From: Caulobacteraceae bacterium
GTDB taxonomy: Bacteria > Pseudomonadota > Alphaproteobacteria > Caulobacterales > Caulobacteraceae
NCBI GenBank assembly: GCA_019247715.1
Contig: JAFBAO010000047.1
Span: 1-64,000 of the forward strand
Direction of reading: 5' to 3'
DNA: 64,000 nt
Below, piece after piece: positions 56,657-64,000 of this stretch. The translations under genes were made by a program, and so were the position numbers. Every line of letters starts with the position of its first letter. Within the stretch, counting starts at the first letter, position 1. The notes beneath the pieces were generated by a model. The model saw only the letters and a program-made list of their open reading frames with translations, was not told the DNA's origin and ran no database searches.

Positions 56657-57555
56657 AGCGCTTGCGCGTCTCTGTCCTCATTCTCACCCAGAACGAAGAG
56701 GCGAACCTGCCTGCCTGCCTGAAGGCGCTGCGCTGGTGCGACGACGTGGTGGTGCTCGATTCCGGCAGCACCGACCGCACGCTCGCCATCGCCCGCGAGC
56801 ACGGGGCGCGGGTGCTGGAGCACCCCTTCGAGACCTTCGCCGACCAGCGCAACTTCGGCCTCGAGCATGGCGAGCTGAAGCACGAATGGGTGCTGCACAT
56901 CGACGCCGACGAGATCGTCACCGAGGCGCTGGCCGCCAGGCTCGCCGGTCTTTCGCCGGACGCGGGGATCGACGCCTACCGGGTTCCCTCGAAGACCATG
57001 TTCTTCGGCCGCTGGCTGCGCCGGGCCGGCATGTACCCGGCCTACCAGGTGCGCCTCGGCCACCGCGAGCGGCTGCGCTTCAGGGAGGTGGGGCACGGCC
57101 AGCGCGAGGCCCTGCCTCCGGAGAAGATCGCCACCCTCGACGAGCCCTACCTTCACTACTCGTTCTCGCGGGGGCTCGGCGACTGGCTCGCCCGCCATGT
57201 GCGGTACGCGGCCGCCGAGAGCGCGGTGATCGTCGAGGCGCGGCGCTCTGCCGAGCGGGTCTCGCTGGCCTGGGCGCTGAAGGACCGCACCACGCGCCGG
57301 CGCTGGCTGAAGTCGCTTTCGCACCGGACGCCGATCTTCGCGCGGCCGGCGATGCGCTTCGCCTACGTCTATTTCCTGCGACGCGGCTTCCTGGAGGGGA
57401 GCCGTGGCTTCCTCTATGCGTTCATGCTCTCCGTATACGAGGGGATGATCGCCATCCTCTTGGCCGAGCAGCTCTGGCGCGAGGGCGCCGCCGGGGCTCG
57501 CTCGCGGACCCGGGCGCTGGCGGGCGCCCCGGTCCGCGGGGCCTCGAGGAGCTGA
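56653..57555 (+). CDS. Glycosyltransferase, GT2 family (WaaE-like), TTG start
   Basis: 300 residues, GT-A fold. VSVLILTQNEEANLPACLKA at the start, then DDVVVLDSGSTDRTLAIARE, the metal-binding HIDADEIVTEALAARL, and ETFADQRNFGLEHGELKHEW are typical of the WaaE/KdtX group that adds glucose or heptose-like sugars. The frame's only well-placed start is TTG 56653, in CGGAGGCTTGA: ribosome site GGAGG lies 1-5 bases before and the TTG overlaps the previous TGA. The C-terminus carries a hydrophobic segment (FLYAFMLSVYEGMIAILLAE), so it may be membrane-attached. Confidence 0.88.
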   Translation: MKRLRVSVLILTQNEEANLPACLKALRWCDDVVVLDSGSTDRTLAIAREHGARVLEHPFETFADQRNFGLEHGELKHEWVLHIDADEIVTEALAARLAGLSPDAGIDAYRVPSKTMFFGRWLRRAGMYPAYQVRLGHRERLRFREVGHGQREALPPEKIATLDEPYLHYSFSRGLGDWLARHVRYAAAESAVIVEARRSAERVSLAWALKDRTTRRRWLKSLSHRTPIFARPAMRFAYVYFLRRGFLEGSRGFLYAFMLSVYEGMIAILLAEQLWREGAAGARSRTRALAGAPVRGASRS

Positions 57556-57577
57556 ACGGGACGTTCGAAATGACCGT

Positions 57578-58363
57578 GTGTTTCACCTAGTCTCGCAGTG
57601 GAGCGGCCTATTCAGCGCGCCCTCCGATCTCCTGCTCCTGCTCGCGCTGGCCGGCTTCGCCGCCTCCCGGCTGCGCGTGACGGCGCGGGTCGGCCGCCGG
57701 CTGATGATCGGCGCCTCGGTCATGCTGGTGGGGCTGGCGGTTTTCCCGGTCGGGGACCTGATGCTGAGCGCCCTGGAGCGCCGTTTCCCCGTCTTCAGGC
57801 CGGACGGCCGGCCGGCGGACGGGATCGTGGTGCTGGGCGGGATCACCGGCGCGGCCGACGGGCCGGTGCTGCAGCGGGTGCAGATGGGGCCGGCGGTGGA
57901 CCGCCTGGTGGAGACCGCGCGCCTGGCGCAGGACTTTCCCGGCGCGATGGTGCTGGTGAGCGCCGGTCCCAAGGATCCGCGGACCGGTCGCTCCGAGGCC
58001 CAGATCCTCGGGCGCCAGCTGATCGCCATGGGCGTGCGCCCGGACCGGCTGCGGCTGGAGGAAGCCTCGCGCGACACCTTCGAGAACGCCCGCTTCTCCG
58101 TCGCCCTGGCGCGGCCGAGCCCGACGCAGCGCTGGCTGCTGGTGACCTCCGCCTGGCACATGCCGAGGGCGGTCGGCTGCTTCCGGGCCGCCGGTTTCGC
58201 CGTCGTCGCCGCACCGGCGGACCGGCGCTCCAGCCTGGGCGGCGGCGGCGGGTGGTCGGTCTCGGAAAACCTCTCGAAGGTCGACCTGGCCGCCAAGGAG
58301 TATCTCGGGCTGCTGGTCTACCACCTGCGCGGCCGCACCTCGGCCCTGTTCCCGGGGCCTTGA
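57578..58363 (+). CDS. YdcF/ElyC-like DUF218 membrane protein
   Basis: 261 residues. Two N-terminal hydrophobic segments (SDLLLLLALAGFAASRL and LMIGASVMLVGLAVFPVGDL) are followed by a DUF218 domain: GIVVLGGITGAADGPVLQRV, VLVSAGPKDPRTGRSEAQIL, EEASRDTFENARFSVALARP and WLLVTSAWHMPRAVGCFRAA. Family members (YdcF, SanA, ElyC) act on envelope polymers, ElyC affecting lipid-carrier recycling, which fits a polysaccharide locus. GTG 57578 begins just before the first segment. Predicted inner-membrane, active domain probably periplasmic or cytoplasmic-face; not resolved. Confidence 0.85.
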   Translation: MFHLVSQWSGLFSAPSDLLLLLALAGFAASRLRVTARVGRRLMIGASVMLVGLAVFPVGDLMLSALERRFPVFRPDGRPADGIVVLGGITGAADGPVLQRVQMGPAVDRLVETARLAQDFPGAMVLVSAGPKDPRTGRSEAQILGRQLIAMGVRPDRLRLEEASRDTFENARFSVALARPSPTQRWLLVTSAWHMPRAVGCFRAAGFAVVAAPADRRSSLGGGGGWSVSENLSKVDLAAKEYLGLLVYHLRGRTSALFPGP

Positions 58364-58474
58364 GGGGTTGCGGCGAGGGTGGCGGAAGGCGCCGGGCGCC
58401 GCAAATCGGCTAGGATCGGATGGTTTTGCATTGCGCGGGACGGGCGGGGCGTGAGCACGTGCGGGAAGATCGGC

Positions 58475-59203
58475 ATGGTCGGCAGGCGCATGACGGCGGT
58501 TAGACGACTGGCGCGGGGGCTCGCCTGGGCGATGGCCGCGCTTGCGTGGCTGGGCGCCTCCCTCACCTTCGCCGCCGATCCGCCGGTGCTGAAGCTCTCC
58601 CAGCTGCCGCCGCCGGACGTGGTGGCCAACGCCTCGGCCGGTCAGTCGGAGTACGTGATCGGTCCGCTCGATCAGCTGACCATCCGGATCTACCCGGACT
58701 CGGGCCTCGGCGGCGACATCCAGGTGGACGATGGCGGCAAGATCGCCATGCCGCTGATCGGCGAGGTGGCCGCGGCGGGCAAGACGCCCGGCCAGCTCGG
58801 CCAGGAGATCTCCACGCGCCTGGCCGCCAAATACTTCGAATCGCCCTCGGTGGCGGTGATGGTGAAGTCGTCGGCGACCCAGAAGTACACGGTGACCGGC
58901 CAGGTCTCCAAGCCAGGCGTCTTCGACCTTCTGGGCCAGACCACCCTCATGCAGGCCGTGGCCACCGCCGGCGGCGCCGGCGACCTCGCCAATATGCGCA
59001 GCGTGGTGATCTTCCGGATGATCCAGCACAAGCGGGCGGCCGCGGTCGTCAGTCTGGCCGACGTCGAAAAGGGCAGGGTGGACGATCCCCAGATTTACGC
59101 CGGCGACGTCATCCTGGTGACAAAATCGAGCGGGAAAGAGCTGTTCACCACTATACTCAAGGCGTCGCCGCTCTTCATCCTGCTGACGCCGCTCGGCCTG
59201 TAA
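58475..59203 (+). CDS. Wza-type polysaccharide export protein (Poly_export/SLBB)
   Basis: 242 residues. A signal-like N-terminus (LARGLAWAMAALAWLGASLT, cut near FAADPP) precedes the Poly_export domain (about 60-135, YVIGPLDQLTIRIYPDSGLG, then KIAMPLIGEVAAAGKTPGQL) and one SLBB domain (KYTVTGQVSKPGVFDLLGQT). It lacks the long C-terminal part and lipobox of E. coli Wza, like many short alphaproteobacterial exporters. Ends with a hydrophobic PLFILLTPLGL. ATG 58475 chosen with GGGAAG 8 bases before; ATG 58490 or GTG 58451 are alternatives. Paired with the Wzc-type gene 33 bases downstream. Confidence 0.87.
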   Translation: MVGRRMTAVRRLARGLAWAMAALAWLGASLTFAADPPVLKLSQLPPPDVVANASAGQSEYVIGPLDQLTIRIYPDSGLGGDIQVDDGGKIAMPLIGEVAAAGKTPGQLGQEISTRLAAKYFESPSVAVMVKSSATQKYTVTGQVSKPGVFDLLGQTTLMQAVATAGGAGDLANMRSVVIFRMIQHKRAAAVVSLADVEKGRVDDPQIYAGDVILVTKSSGKELFTTILKASPLFILLTPLGL

Positions 59204-59236
59204 TCGCGCCCCGAAAAACCTACGAGTGAGGCTTCC

Positions 59237-61546
59237 ATGAGTTCGGAATCCGGAGATGTGGGCGCGAGCCCCGCGCCTGGACTGCGCCTGCTGCCCTCCC
59301 GCGAGGGCCGCTCGCTGCGCGACTACGAGCCGGCCTCGCTCGCTGAATCGCGCCTGTTCGAGACCGGGGCGGAACCGGAACAGGGGGACCGCGAGCTCAA
59401 CTTCCTCGACCTGCTGGGCATCGCCTTCAAGTGGCGCTGGCTGCTGGTCGCCGCCGCGGCGGCAGGGGTGGCCGCGGGGGCGGGGGCGACGTTCCTGACC
59501 GCCAGGGTCTACGAGGCCACCGCCACCATCCAGATCGACCACGAGGCGGCCAAGATCGTGCCCGTGCAGAGCGAGGCGGCGCCCGAGAGCGCCGACGGCG
59601 AGGACTTCTACCAGACCCAGTACGCCCTGCTGCGCAGCCGCGCCCTGGCCGGACGGGTCGTCAAGGACGAGAAGCTGGCCGACGACGGCGCCTTCCTGAA
59701 CGGGTCCGCCGGCCCCTTGCCGCCGCCCAAGACCGAGGCCGAGCGCAAGGCGCGCGAGGACCGGGCGGTCGCCATCGTGACCGGCAATCTGCGCGTCGAT
59801 CCGGTGCGCGGATCGCGCCTCGTGCACGTGAGCTACGACAGTCCGAGCCCCGAGATGGCCGCCAGGATCGCCAACGCCGCCGCCAACGGCTTCATCGCCG
59901 CCAACCTCGAGCACCGCTACGAGGCGTCCTCCTACGCGCGCCAGTTCCTCGAGCAGAGGCTGAACGAGACGCGCGAAAAGCTCGAAGATTCCGAGCGTCA
60001 GCTGGTGGCCTATGCGGCCCAGAACCAGATCATCAACCTCAACGTCGAGGAGCAGAGCCCGGGCGGCCAGGCCGCCGCCCCCACGTCGCTGGCCGCCAGC
60101 GACCTGGCCTCGGTGAACGGCGCGCTCGCCTCGGCGGTCACGGCCCGGATCCAGGCCGAGCAGCGGTGGCGCCAGGCGCAGTCGGCCAGCGACCTCATGA
60201 CCCTGCCCGAGGTGCAGGCGGACTCCGCCATCCAGGCGGCGGTGGCCGCCCGCGCCCAGGCCCAGGCCGAGTACCGGCAGAACCGCAGCGCCATGAAGCC
60301 GGACCACCCGACCATGCTGGCGCTGCAGGCCAAGATCGAGGAGCAGACCCGCGAGATCGCCGCCCGCGCCGAGGCGGTGCGGCAGTCCCTGAAGAACCAG
60401 TACGAGGTGGCGCTGCGTCAGGAGCAGTCGCTGGGCTCCGAGGTCAACCGGGACAAGGGCCAGGTCCTCGACCTTCGCAATCGGAGCATCCGCTACAACA
60501 TCCTGCAGCGTGAGGTGGACACCAACAAGTCGCTCTACGACGGCCTTCTGCAGCGCTACAAGGAAATCGGGGTGGCCGGCGGCATCGGCGCCAACAATAT
60601 CTCGGTGGTGGACGCCGCCGACCCGCCGATCTTCGCGATCCGGCCGAGCCTCTCGCACAACATCGCCTATTTCAGCGCCGCCGCCCTCGGTCTCGGAGTC
60701 CTGCTGGCCTTCCTGCTCGAAAAGCTCGACGTGTCGATCAAGACCCCCGACGACGTGGAGCGGAAGCTGAACCTGCCGCTGCTGGGCGCGATCCCGAAGG
60801 TCGCCCGGGGCTCGCAGCTGGCCGGCGCCATCGCCGACCAGCGCTCGCTGCTGTCGGAGGCCTACTACTCGGTGCGCACGGCCCTCAACCTCTCCACCGA
60901 GGACGGCGTGCCCTCGATCCTGCTGGTGACCAGCGCCAGGTCCTCCGAGGGCAAGACCACTACCGCCATCGTGCTGGCGCGCTCCTTTGCGAGACTCAGC
61001 CGCCGGGTGCTGCTGGTGGACGGCGACATGCGCGCCCCCGCCCTGCACAAGCACCTGGGACTCGAGAACGACGTGGGCCTCAGCAACCTGCTCTCCGGCC
61101 ACATGACCCCCTCCAGCGCCCTGCAGGCCACCGAGCAGCCGGGCCTGTCCTTCCTCGCCTGTGGGCCGCGGCCCCCCAACCCCACCGAGCTCCTGGGCGG
61201 CGACAAGTTCCGCCGCTTCCTCGATTGGGCCAGGAACGCCGGCTACCTGGTGATCATCGACGGCCCCCCAGTGCTGGGCCTCGCCGACGCGCCGCTGCTG
61301 GCCGGCGCCGCGGAAGGGACCCTGGTGGTGATCGAATCCGGCGGCACCAAGCGAGAGCTGGCGCGCATGGCGGTGCAGCGCCTCAAGATGGTCCGCGCCC
61401 GGGTGGTGGGGGCGGTGCTCGCCAAGTTCGACCTCAAGAAGGCCGGCTACGGCTACGGCCTCGGCTACGCCTACGGCTACACCGGCAAGGCGCTGGGCAA
61501 GCGCGGCTTCTTCGGCCGCGGCTCCAAGCAGCTGGCGCGGAACTAG
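59237..61546 (+). CDS. Wzc-type polysaccharide co-polymerase/tyrosine autokinase
   Basis: 769 residues. A Wzz-like N-terminal half has a segment at about 72-93 (WLLVAAAAAGVAAGAGATFL), a long coiled coil (about 230-390, LEQRLNETREKLEDSERQLV), the proline-rich VVDAADPPIFAIRPSLSH and a second segment (IAYFSAAALGLGVLLAFLL). The C-terminal BY-kinase domain has Walker A SSEGKTTTAIVLARSF (about 569-584), A' VLLVDGDMRAPALHKHLG, Walker B YLVIIDGPPVLGLAD, and a tyrosine cluster GYGYGLGYAYGYTG (about 736-749), the usual autophosphorylation tail. Controls polymer length and export with the Wza partner. A cognate phosphatase (Wzb) is not in the window. Confidence 0.92.
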   Translation: MSSESGDVGASPAPGLRLLPSREGRSLRDYEPASLAESRLFETGAEPEQGDRELNFLDLLGIAFKWRWLLVAAAAAGVAAGAGATFLTARVYEATATIQIDHEAAKIVPVQSEAAPESADGEDFYQTQYALLRSRALAGRVVKDEKLADDGAFLNGSAGPLPPPKTEAERKAREDRAVAIVTGNLRVDPVRGSRLVHVSYDSPSPEMAARIANAAANGFIAANLEHRYEASSYARQFLEQRLNETREKLEDSERQLVAYAAQNQIINLNVEEQSPGGQAAAPTSLAASDLASVNGALASAVTARIQAEQRWRQAQSASDLMTLPEVQADSAIQAAVAARAQAQAEYRQNRSAMKPDHPTMLALQAKIEEQTREIAARAEAVRQSLKNQYEVALRQEQSLGSEVNRDKGQVLDLRNRSIRYNILQREVDTNKSLYDGLLQRYKEIGVAGGIGANNISVVDAADPPIFAIRPSLSHNIAYFSAAALGLGVLLAFLLEKLDVSIKTPDDVERKLNLPLLGAIPKVARGSQLAGAIADQRSLLSEAYYSVRTALNLSTEDGVPSILLVTSARSSEGKTTTAIVLARSFARLSRRVLLVDGDMRAPALHKHLGLENDVGLSNLLSGHMTPSSALQATEQPGLSFLACGPRPPNPTELLGGDKFRRFLDWARNAGYLVIIDGPPVLGLADAPLLAGAAEGTLVVIESGGTKRELARMAVQRLKMVRARVVGAVLAKFDLKKAGYGYGLGYAYGYTGKALGKRGFFGRGSKQLARN

Positions 61547-61690
61547 GCGTCTGCTCCTCCCCCGCGTGCGGGGGAGGGGGACCATCCGGCGCCAGGCGGA
61601 TGGTGGTGGGGGCGCAGCGCCCCCTCCGTCTCGCCGCGCTCTCGCGCGCCGATCCACCTCCCCCGCTGCGCGAGGGAGGAGTTGCTCCGC
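61547..61690. repeat. Intergenic G/C-tract palindromic repeat
   Basis: CTCCTCCCCCGCGTGCGGGG and GAGGGGGACC follow the wzc stop, then GGTGGTGGGGGCGCAGCGCC, CCCTCCGTCTCGCCGCGCTC and CACCTCCCCCGCTGCGCGAG, closing with GGAGGAGTTG. Several overlapping stems form, e.g. CTCCCCCGC/GCGGGGGAG. It resembles the units inside pdhC (540-712). Probable dispersed repeat that may limit transcription from wzc into the fucose synthase gene. Confidence 0.65.
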
Positions 61691-61728
61691 CATCCCCACC
61701 CATCGCCCTTCGATAGGACAGGACGCAC

Positions 61729-62685
61729 ATGCACACTGAAACGATCTTCCCCTTGCAGCGCCGGCGGGTCTGGGTGGCCGGGCACCTCGGGATGGTGGGC
61801 GGCGCGATCGTGCGAAGGCTGGCGCGCGAGGACTGCGTGGTGCTCACCGCCCCGCGCGAGACGGATCTGCGCCGGCAGGACAAGACCGAGCGCTGGATTT
61901 CGGAGAACCGTCCCGACGCCGTCTTCCTGGCGGCCGGCAAGGTAGGGGGCATCCTCGCCAACGACAGCTACCCGGCCGAATTCCTCTACGACAACCTCGC
62001 CATCGCCGCGAACGTCATCGAGGCGGCGCACCGCCAGGGCGTGGAGAAGCTGCTGTTCCTGGGATCCAGCTGCATCTACCCGAAGTTCGCCACCCAGCCG
62101 ATCGTCGAGGAGGCCCTGCTGACCGGCCCGCTGGAGCCCACCAACGAGTGGTACGCCGTCGCCAAAATCGCCGGCATCAAGCTCTGCCAGGCCTACCGCA
62201 AGGAGTACGGCGACGACTTCATCTCCGCCATGCCCACCAACCTCTACGGGCCGGGCGACAACTTCAACCTGAGCTCCGGCCACGTGCTGCCGGCCATCCT
62301 GCGCAAGGCGCACGAGGCGAAGCTGAACGGCGAGCGCCAGCTCACCATCTGGGGCAGCGGCGCTCCGCGGCGGGAGCTCCTGCACGTGGACGACTGCGCC
62401 GACGCCCTCGTCCACCTGATGAAGTCCTATTCGGACTCCCAGCACGTCAACATCGGCTCGGGCGAGGATCTCACCATCCTCGAGATCACCCGCATGGTCT
62501 GCGAGGTGGTGGGCTTCAAGGGCGAGATCGTCCGCGACGAATCCAAGCCCGACGGCACGCCGCGCAAGCTCATGAGCTCCGAGCGCCTGCGCGCCAGCGG
62601 CTGGTCCCCGGCCATCCCGCTGCGGCAGGGCCTGGAGTCCACCTACGCCTGGTTCCTCGAGCACGAGGTGAAGGCGGTGCTGTAG
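61729..62685 (+). CDS. fcl: GDP-L-fucose synthase
   Basis: 318 residues, extended SDR family. NADP-binding VWVAGHLGMVGGAIVRRLAR, VFLAAGKVGGILANDSYPAE, the catalytic Ser region FLGSSCIYPKFATQPIVEEA, and Tyr-Lys in NEWYAVAKIAGIKLCQAYRK; GRRELLHVDD-type text reads APRRELLHVDDCADALVHLM. It epimerises and reduces GDP-4-keto-6-deoxymannose to GDP-L-fucose. The partner GDP-mannose 4,6-dehydratase (gmd) is not in the window and may lie beyond the edge. ATG 61729 begins MHTETIFPLQRRRVWVAG. Confidence 0.94.
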   Translation: MHTETIFPLQRRRVWVAGHLGMVGGAIVRRLAREDCVVLTAPRETDLRRQDKTERWISENRPDAVFLAAGKVGGILANDSYPAEFLYDNLAIAANVIEAAHRQGVEKLLFLGSSCIYPKFATQPIVEEALLTGPLEPTNEWYAVAKIAGIKLCQAYRKEYGDDFISAMPTNLYGPGDNFNLSSGHVLPAILRKAHEAKLNGERQLTIWGSGAPRRELLHVDDCADALVHLMKSYSDSQHVNIGSGEDLTILEITRMVCEVVGFKGEIVRDESKPDGTPRKLMSSERLRASGWSPAIPLRQGLESTYAWFLEHEVKAVL

Positions 62686-62730
62686 CCGCCCACCCCAACT
62701 GAACTTGCCACTCTAACCGTCAGTACCCCC

Positions 62731-63507
62731 ATGCGAATTTCAGTCGTCACCGTCTGCCGCAACGCGGCGGCCACGATCGGCCGCGCCTTGGAGTCGTTCT
62801 TCCAGCAGGACCATCCCCGCAAGGAGCTGGTGGTGGTCGACGGCGCCTCCACCGATAAGACCCTGGAGGTCGTCCAGGCCTTCGCCTCCCCGGAGCTGAA
62901 GGTGATCTCCGAGCCCGACCGGGGCCTCTACGACGCCATGAACAAGGGCCTTGGCCTCTTCGCCGGCGAAGCGGTGGGCTTCCTCAACGCCGACGACCGG
63001 TTCCACGACCCCTCGGCGCTGTCGGCCATCGCCGCCTCCCTCGAGCGCGCAGATCTCTGCTACGGCGACCTCGACGTGGTGAGCGACGGGCGCCGGGTGG
63101 TGCGGCGCTGGCGCAGCACCCTCTGGCGCAAGGGCGGCTTCCTGCGAGGCTGGATGCCGCCGCACCCCACCTTCTACTGCCGCCGCCAGGTGGTCGAGCA
63201 GGTGGGCCGTTTCGACCTGCGCTACCGGCTGGCCGCCGACTACGACTTCATGCTCCGGGCCCTGGAGCTCGGCGCCTTCCAGCCGGCGCGGGTGCAAAGG
63301 GTGCTGATCGACATGGGCGACGGCGGCCTCAGCACCGCGGGCGTCCGCGCCCGCATCCGCCACAACCTCGAAGCCCTGGATTCACGCCGCCGCTGGCTGG
63401 GCGTCGGCCCCGTCGACTACGCCCTGTTCGCCAAGCCGCTCGGCAAGGTCGCCCAGTTTGTCGTCGCCGGCGGCCGGGCCGCCAACCGCGCAACCTCTCT
63501 CAGATAG
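62731..63507 (+). CDS. Glycosyltransferase, GT2 family (WcaA-like)
   Basis: 258 residues, GT-A fold. [60 protein letters not shown] and the metal site NADDRFHDP (DxD-like) match GT2 enzymes of capsule and colanic-acid loci. [20 protein letters not shown] in the C-terminal half is also typical. ATG 62731 lies 45 bases after the fucose synthase stop; position beside it suggests a fucosyl or related transfer, which is inference only. Confidence 0.9.
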   Translation: MRISVVTVCRNAAATIGRALESFFQQDHPRKELVVVDGASTDKTLEVVQAFASPELKVISEPDRGLYDAMNKGLGLFAGEAVGFLNADDRFHDPSALSAIAASLERADLCYGDLDVVSDGRRVVRRWRSTLWRKGGFLRGWMPPHPTFYCRRQVVEQVGRFDLRYRLAADYDFMLRALELGAFQPARVQRVLIDMGDGGLSTAGVRARIRHNLEALDSRRRWLGVGPVDYALFAKPLGKVAQFVVAGGRAANRATSLR

Positions 63508-63521
63508 AGGAGTCCCCTCGA

Positions 63522-64000
63522 GTGCATATCCACAAACGCGTCCTGGTGACCGGCGGTGCCGGGTTCATCGGCTCGTTCCTCTGCGAGCGGCTGCTCGAGC
63601 GCGGGTGCGAGCTCCTTTGCGTCGACAACTTCTTCACCGGCGCGCGCGCCAACGTCGCCCACCTCGTCGGACACCCGATGTTCGAGCTTCAGCGTCACGA
63701 CGTGACCTTCCCGCTCTATGTGGAGGTGGACGAGATCTACAACCTTGCCTGCCCGGCGAGCCCCATCCACTACCAGCACGACCCGGTGCAGACGACCAAG
63801 ACCAGCGTGCATGGGGCGATCAACATGCTGGGCCTGGCCAAGCGGGTGCGGGCCAAGATCCTGCAGGCCTCCACCTCCGAGGTGTACGGCGACCCGGCCG
63901 AGCATCCCCAGACCGAGGCCTATTGGGGCAACGTCAATCCCATCGGCCCGCGCTCCTGCTACGACGAGGGCAAGCGCTGCGCCGAGACGCTGTTCTTCGA
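63522..64000 (+). CDS. UDP-glucuronate decarboxylase (UDP-xylose synthase), N-terminal part
   Basis: About 159 residues before the window ends; the gene continues. [20 protein letters not shown] (NAD-binding), [20 protein letters not shown], and [20 protein letters not shown] are hallmarks of the UDP-glucuronate decarboxylase/UXS group; the Ser-Thr site reads [20 protein letters not shown] and [18 protein letters not shown] gives the Tyr-Lys pair. It makes UDP-xylose (or UDP-4-keto-pentose). GTG 63522 is preceded by TAGAGGAGT about 10 bases upstream. Follows the GT2 gene by 14 bases. Confidence 0.9.
   Translation, partial: MHIHKRVLVTGGAGFIGSFLCERLLERGCELLCVDNFFTGARANVAHLVGHPMFELQRHDVTFPLYVEVDEIYNLACPASPIHYQHDPVQTTKTSVHGAINMLGLAKRVRAKILQASTSEVYGDPAEHPQTEAYWGNVNPIGPRSCYDEGKRCAETLFF

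Overview
The window is high-GC DNA, densely coded on both strands, with frequent 1-8 base stop/start overlaps. It looks like an alphaproteobacterium of the Caulobacterales, probably close to Phenylobacterium or Caulobacter. That is inferred from gene content and style (a pdhB-pdhC-lpdA operon; rnd, ppx and ppk together; abundant GTCACCCCGG and CTCCCCC-type intergenic palindromes), not from a search.

Layout. 1-3536: end of a pyruvate dehydrogenase operon (E1-beta tail, E2, a glutathione peroxidase read from a CTG start, E3). 3537-5162: poorly coding stretch with hairpins, one hypothetical gene, a PepSY-like periplasmic protein and a His-codon tract. 5163-11241: sulfotransferase, a large secreted repeat protein, a SulP transporter and a small membrane protein. 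11238-12945: arsenic operon arsR-arsC-aqpS with a palindromic operator. 13013-21577: TRIC/UPF0126 channel, hotdog thioesterase, two tiny overlapping genes, Rieske oxygenase plus amidase, two MFS exporters separated by back-to-back palindromic elements, and a glycine-zipper protein. 21927-28039: purM, rnd, ppx, ppk. 28219-33032: an orphan quinol-type nitric oxide reductase and a Tat-type exported beta-helix protein.

33604-64000 (continuing past the edge): a large exopolysaccharide locus, almost all on the plus strand. It opens with a WecA/TagO-type initiating phosphoglycosyl transferase, then a NusG/RfaH-type antiterminator paralog. A leader with a hairpin directly followed by an ops-like GCGGTAGC element precedes galE. 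The locus then holds an acyltransferase, FkbM and TylF-like methyltransferases (the latter frameshifted), a true asparagine synthetase plus a degenerate homologue lacking the Cys2 nucleophile, Wzx-type flippase, WecB epimerase, deacetylase, six GT4-like and two GT2 glycosyltransferases, a Wzy-like polymerase, a WcaF-like acetyltransferase, a YdcF-like protein, Wza export protein, Wzc-type co-polymerase/kinase, GDP-L-fucose synthase and a UDP-glucuronate decarboxylase. Together these make a Wzx/Wzy-type heteropolysaccharide system with fucose, xylose-type, galactose-type and N-acetylmannosamine precursors.

Most interesting: the NusG paralog plus ops-like leader; palindromic repeats that supply the stop codons of two genes and have invaded the linker of the E2 subunit; the degenerate asparagine synthetase; and the duplicated-domain secreted protein.
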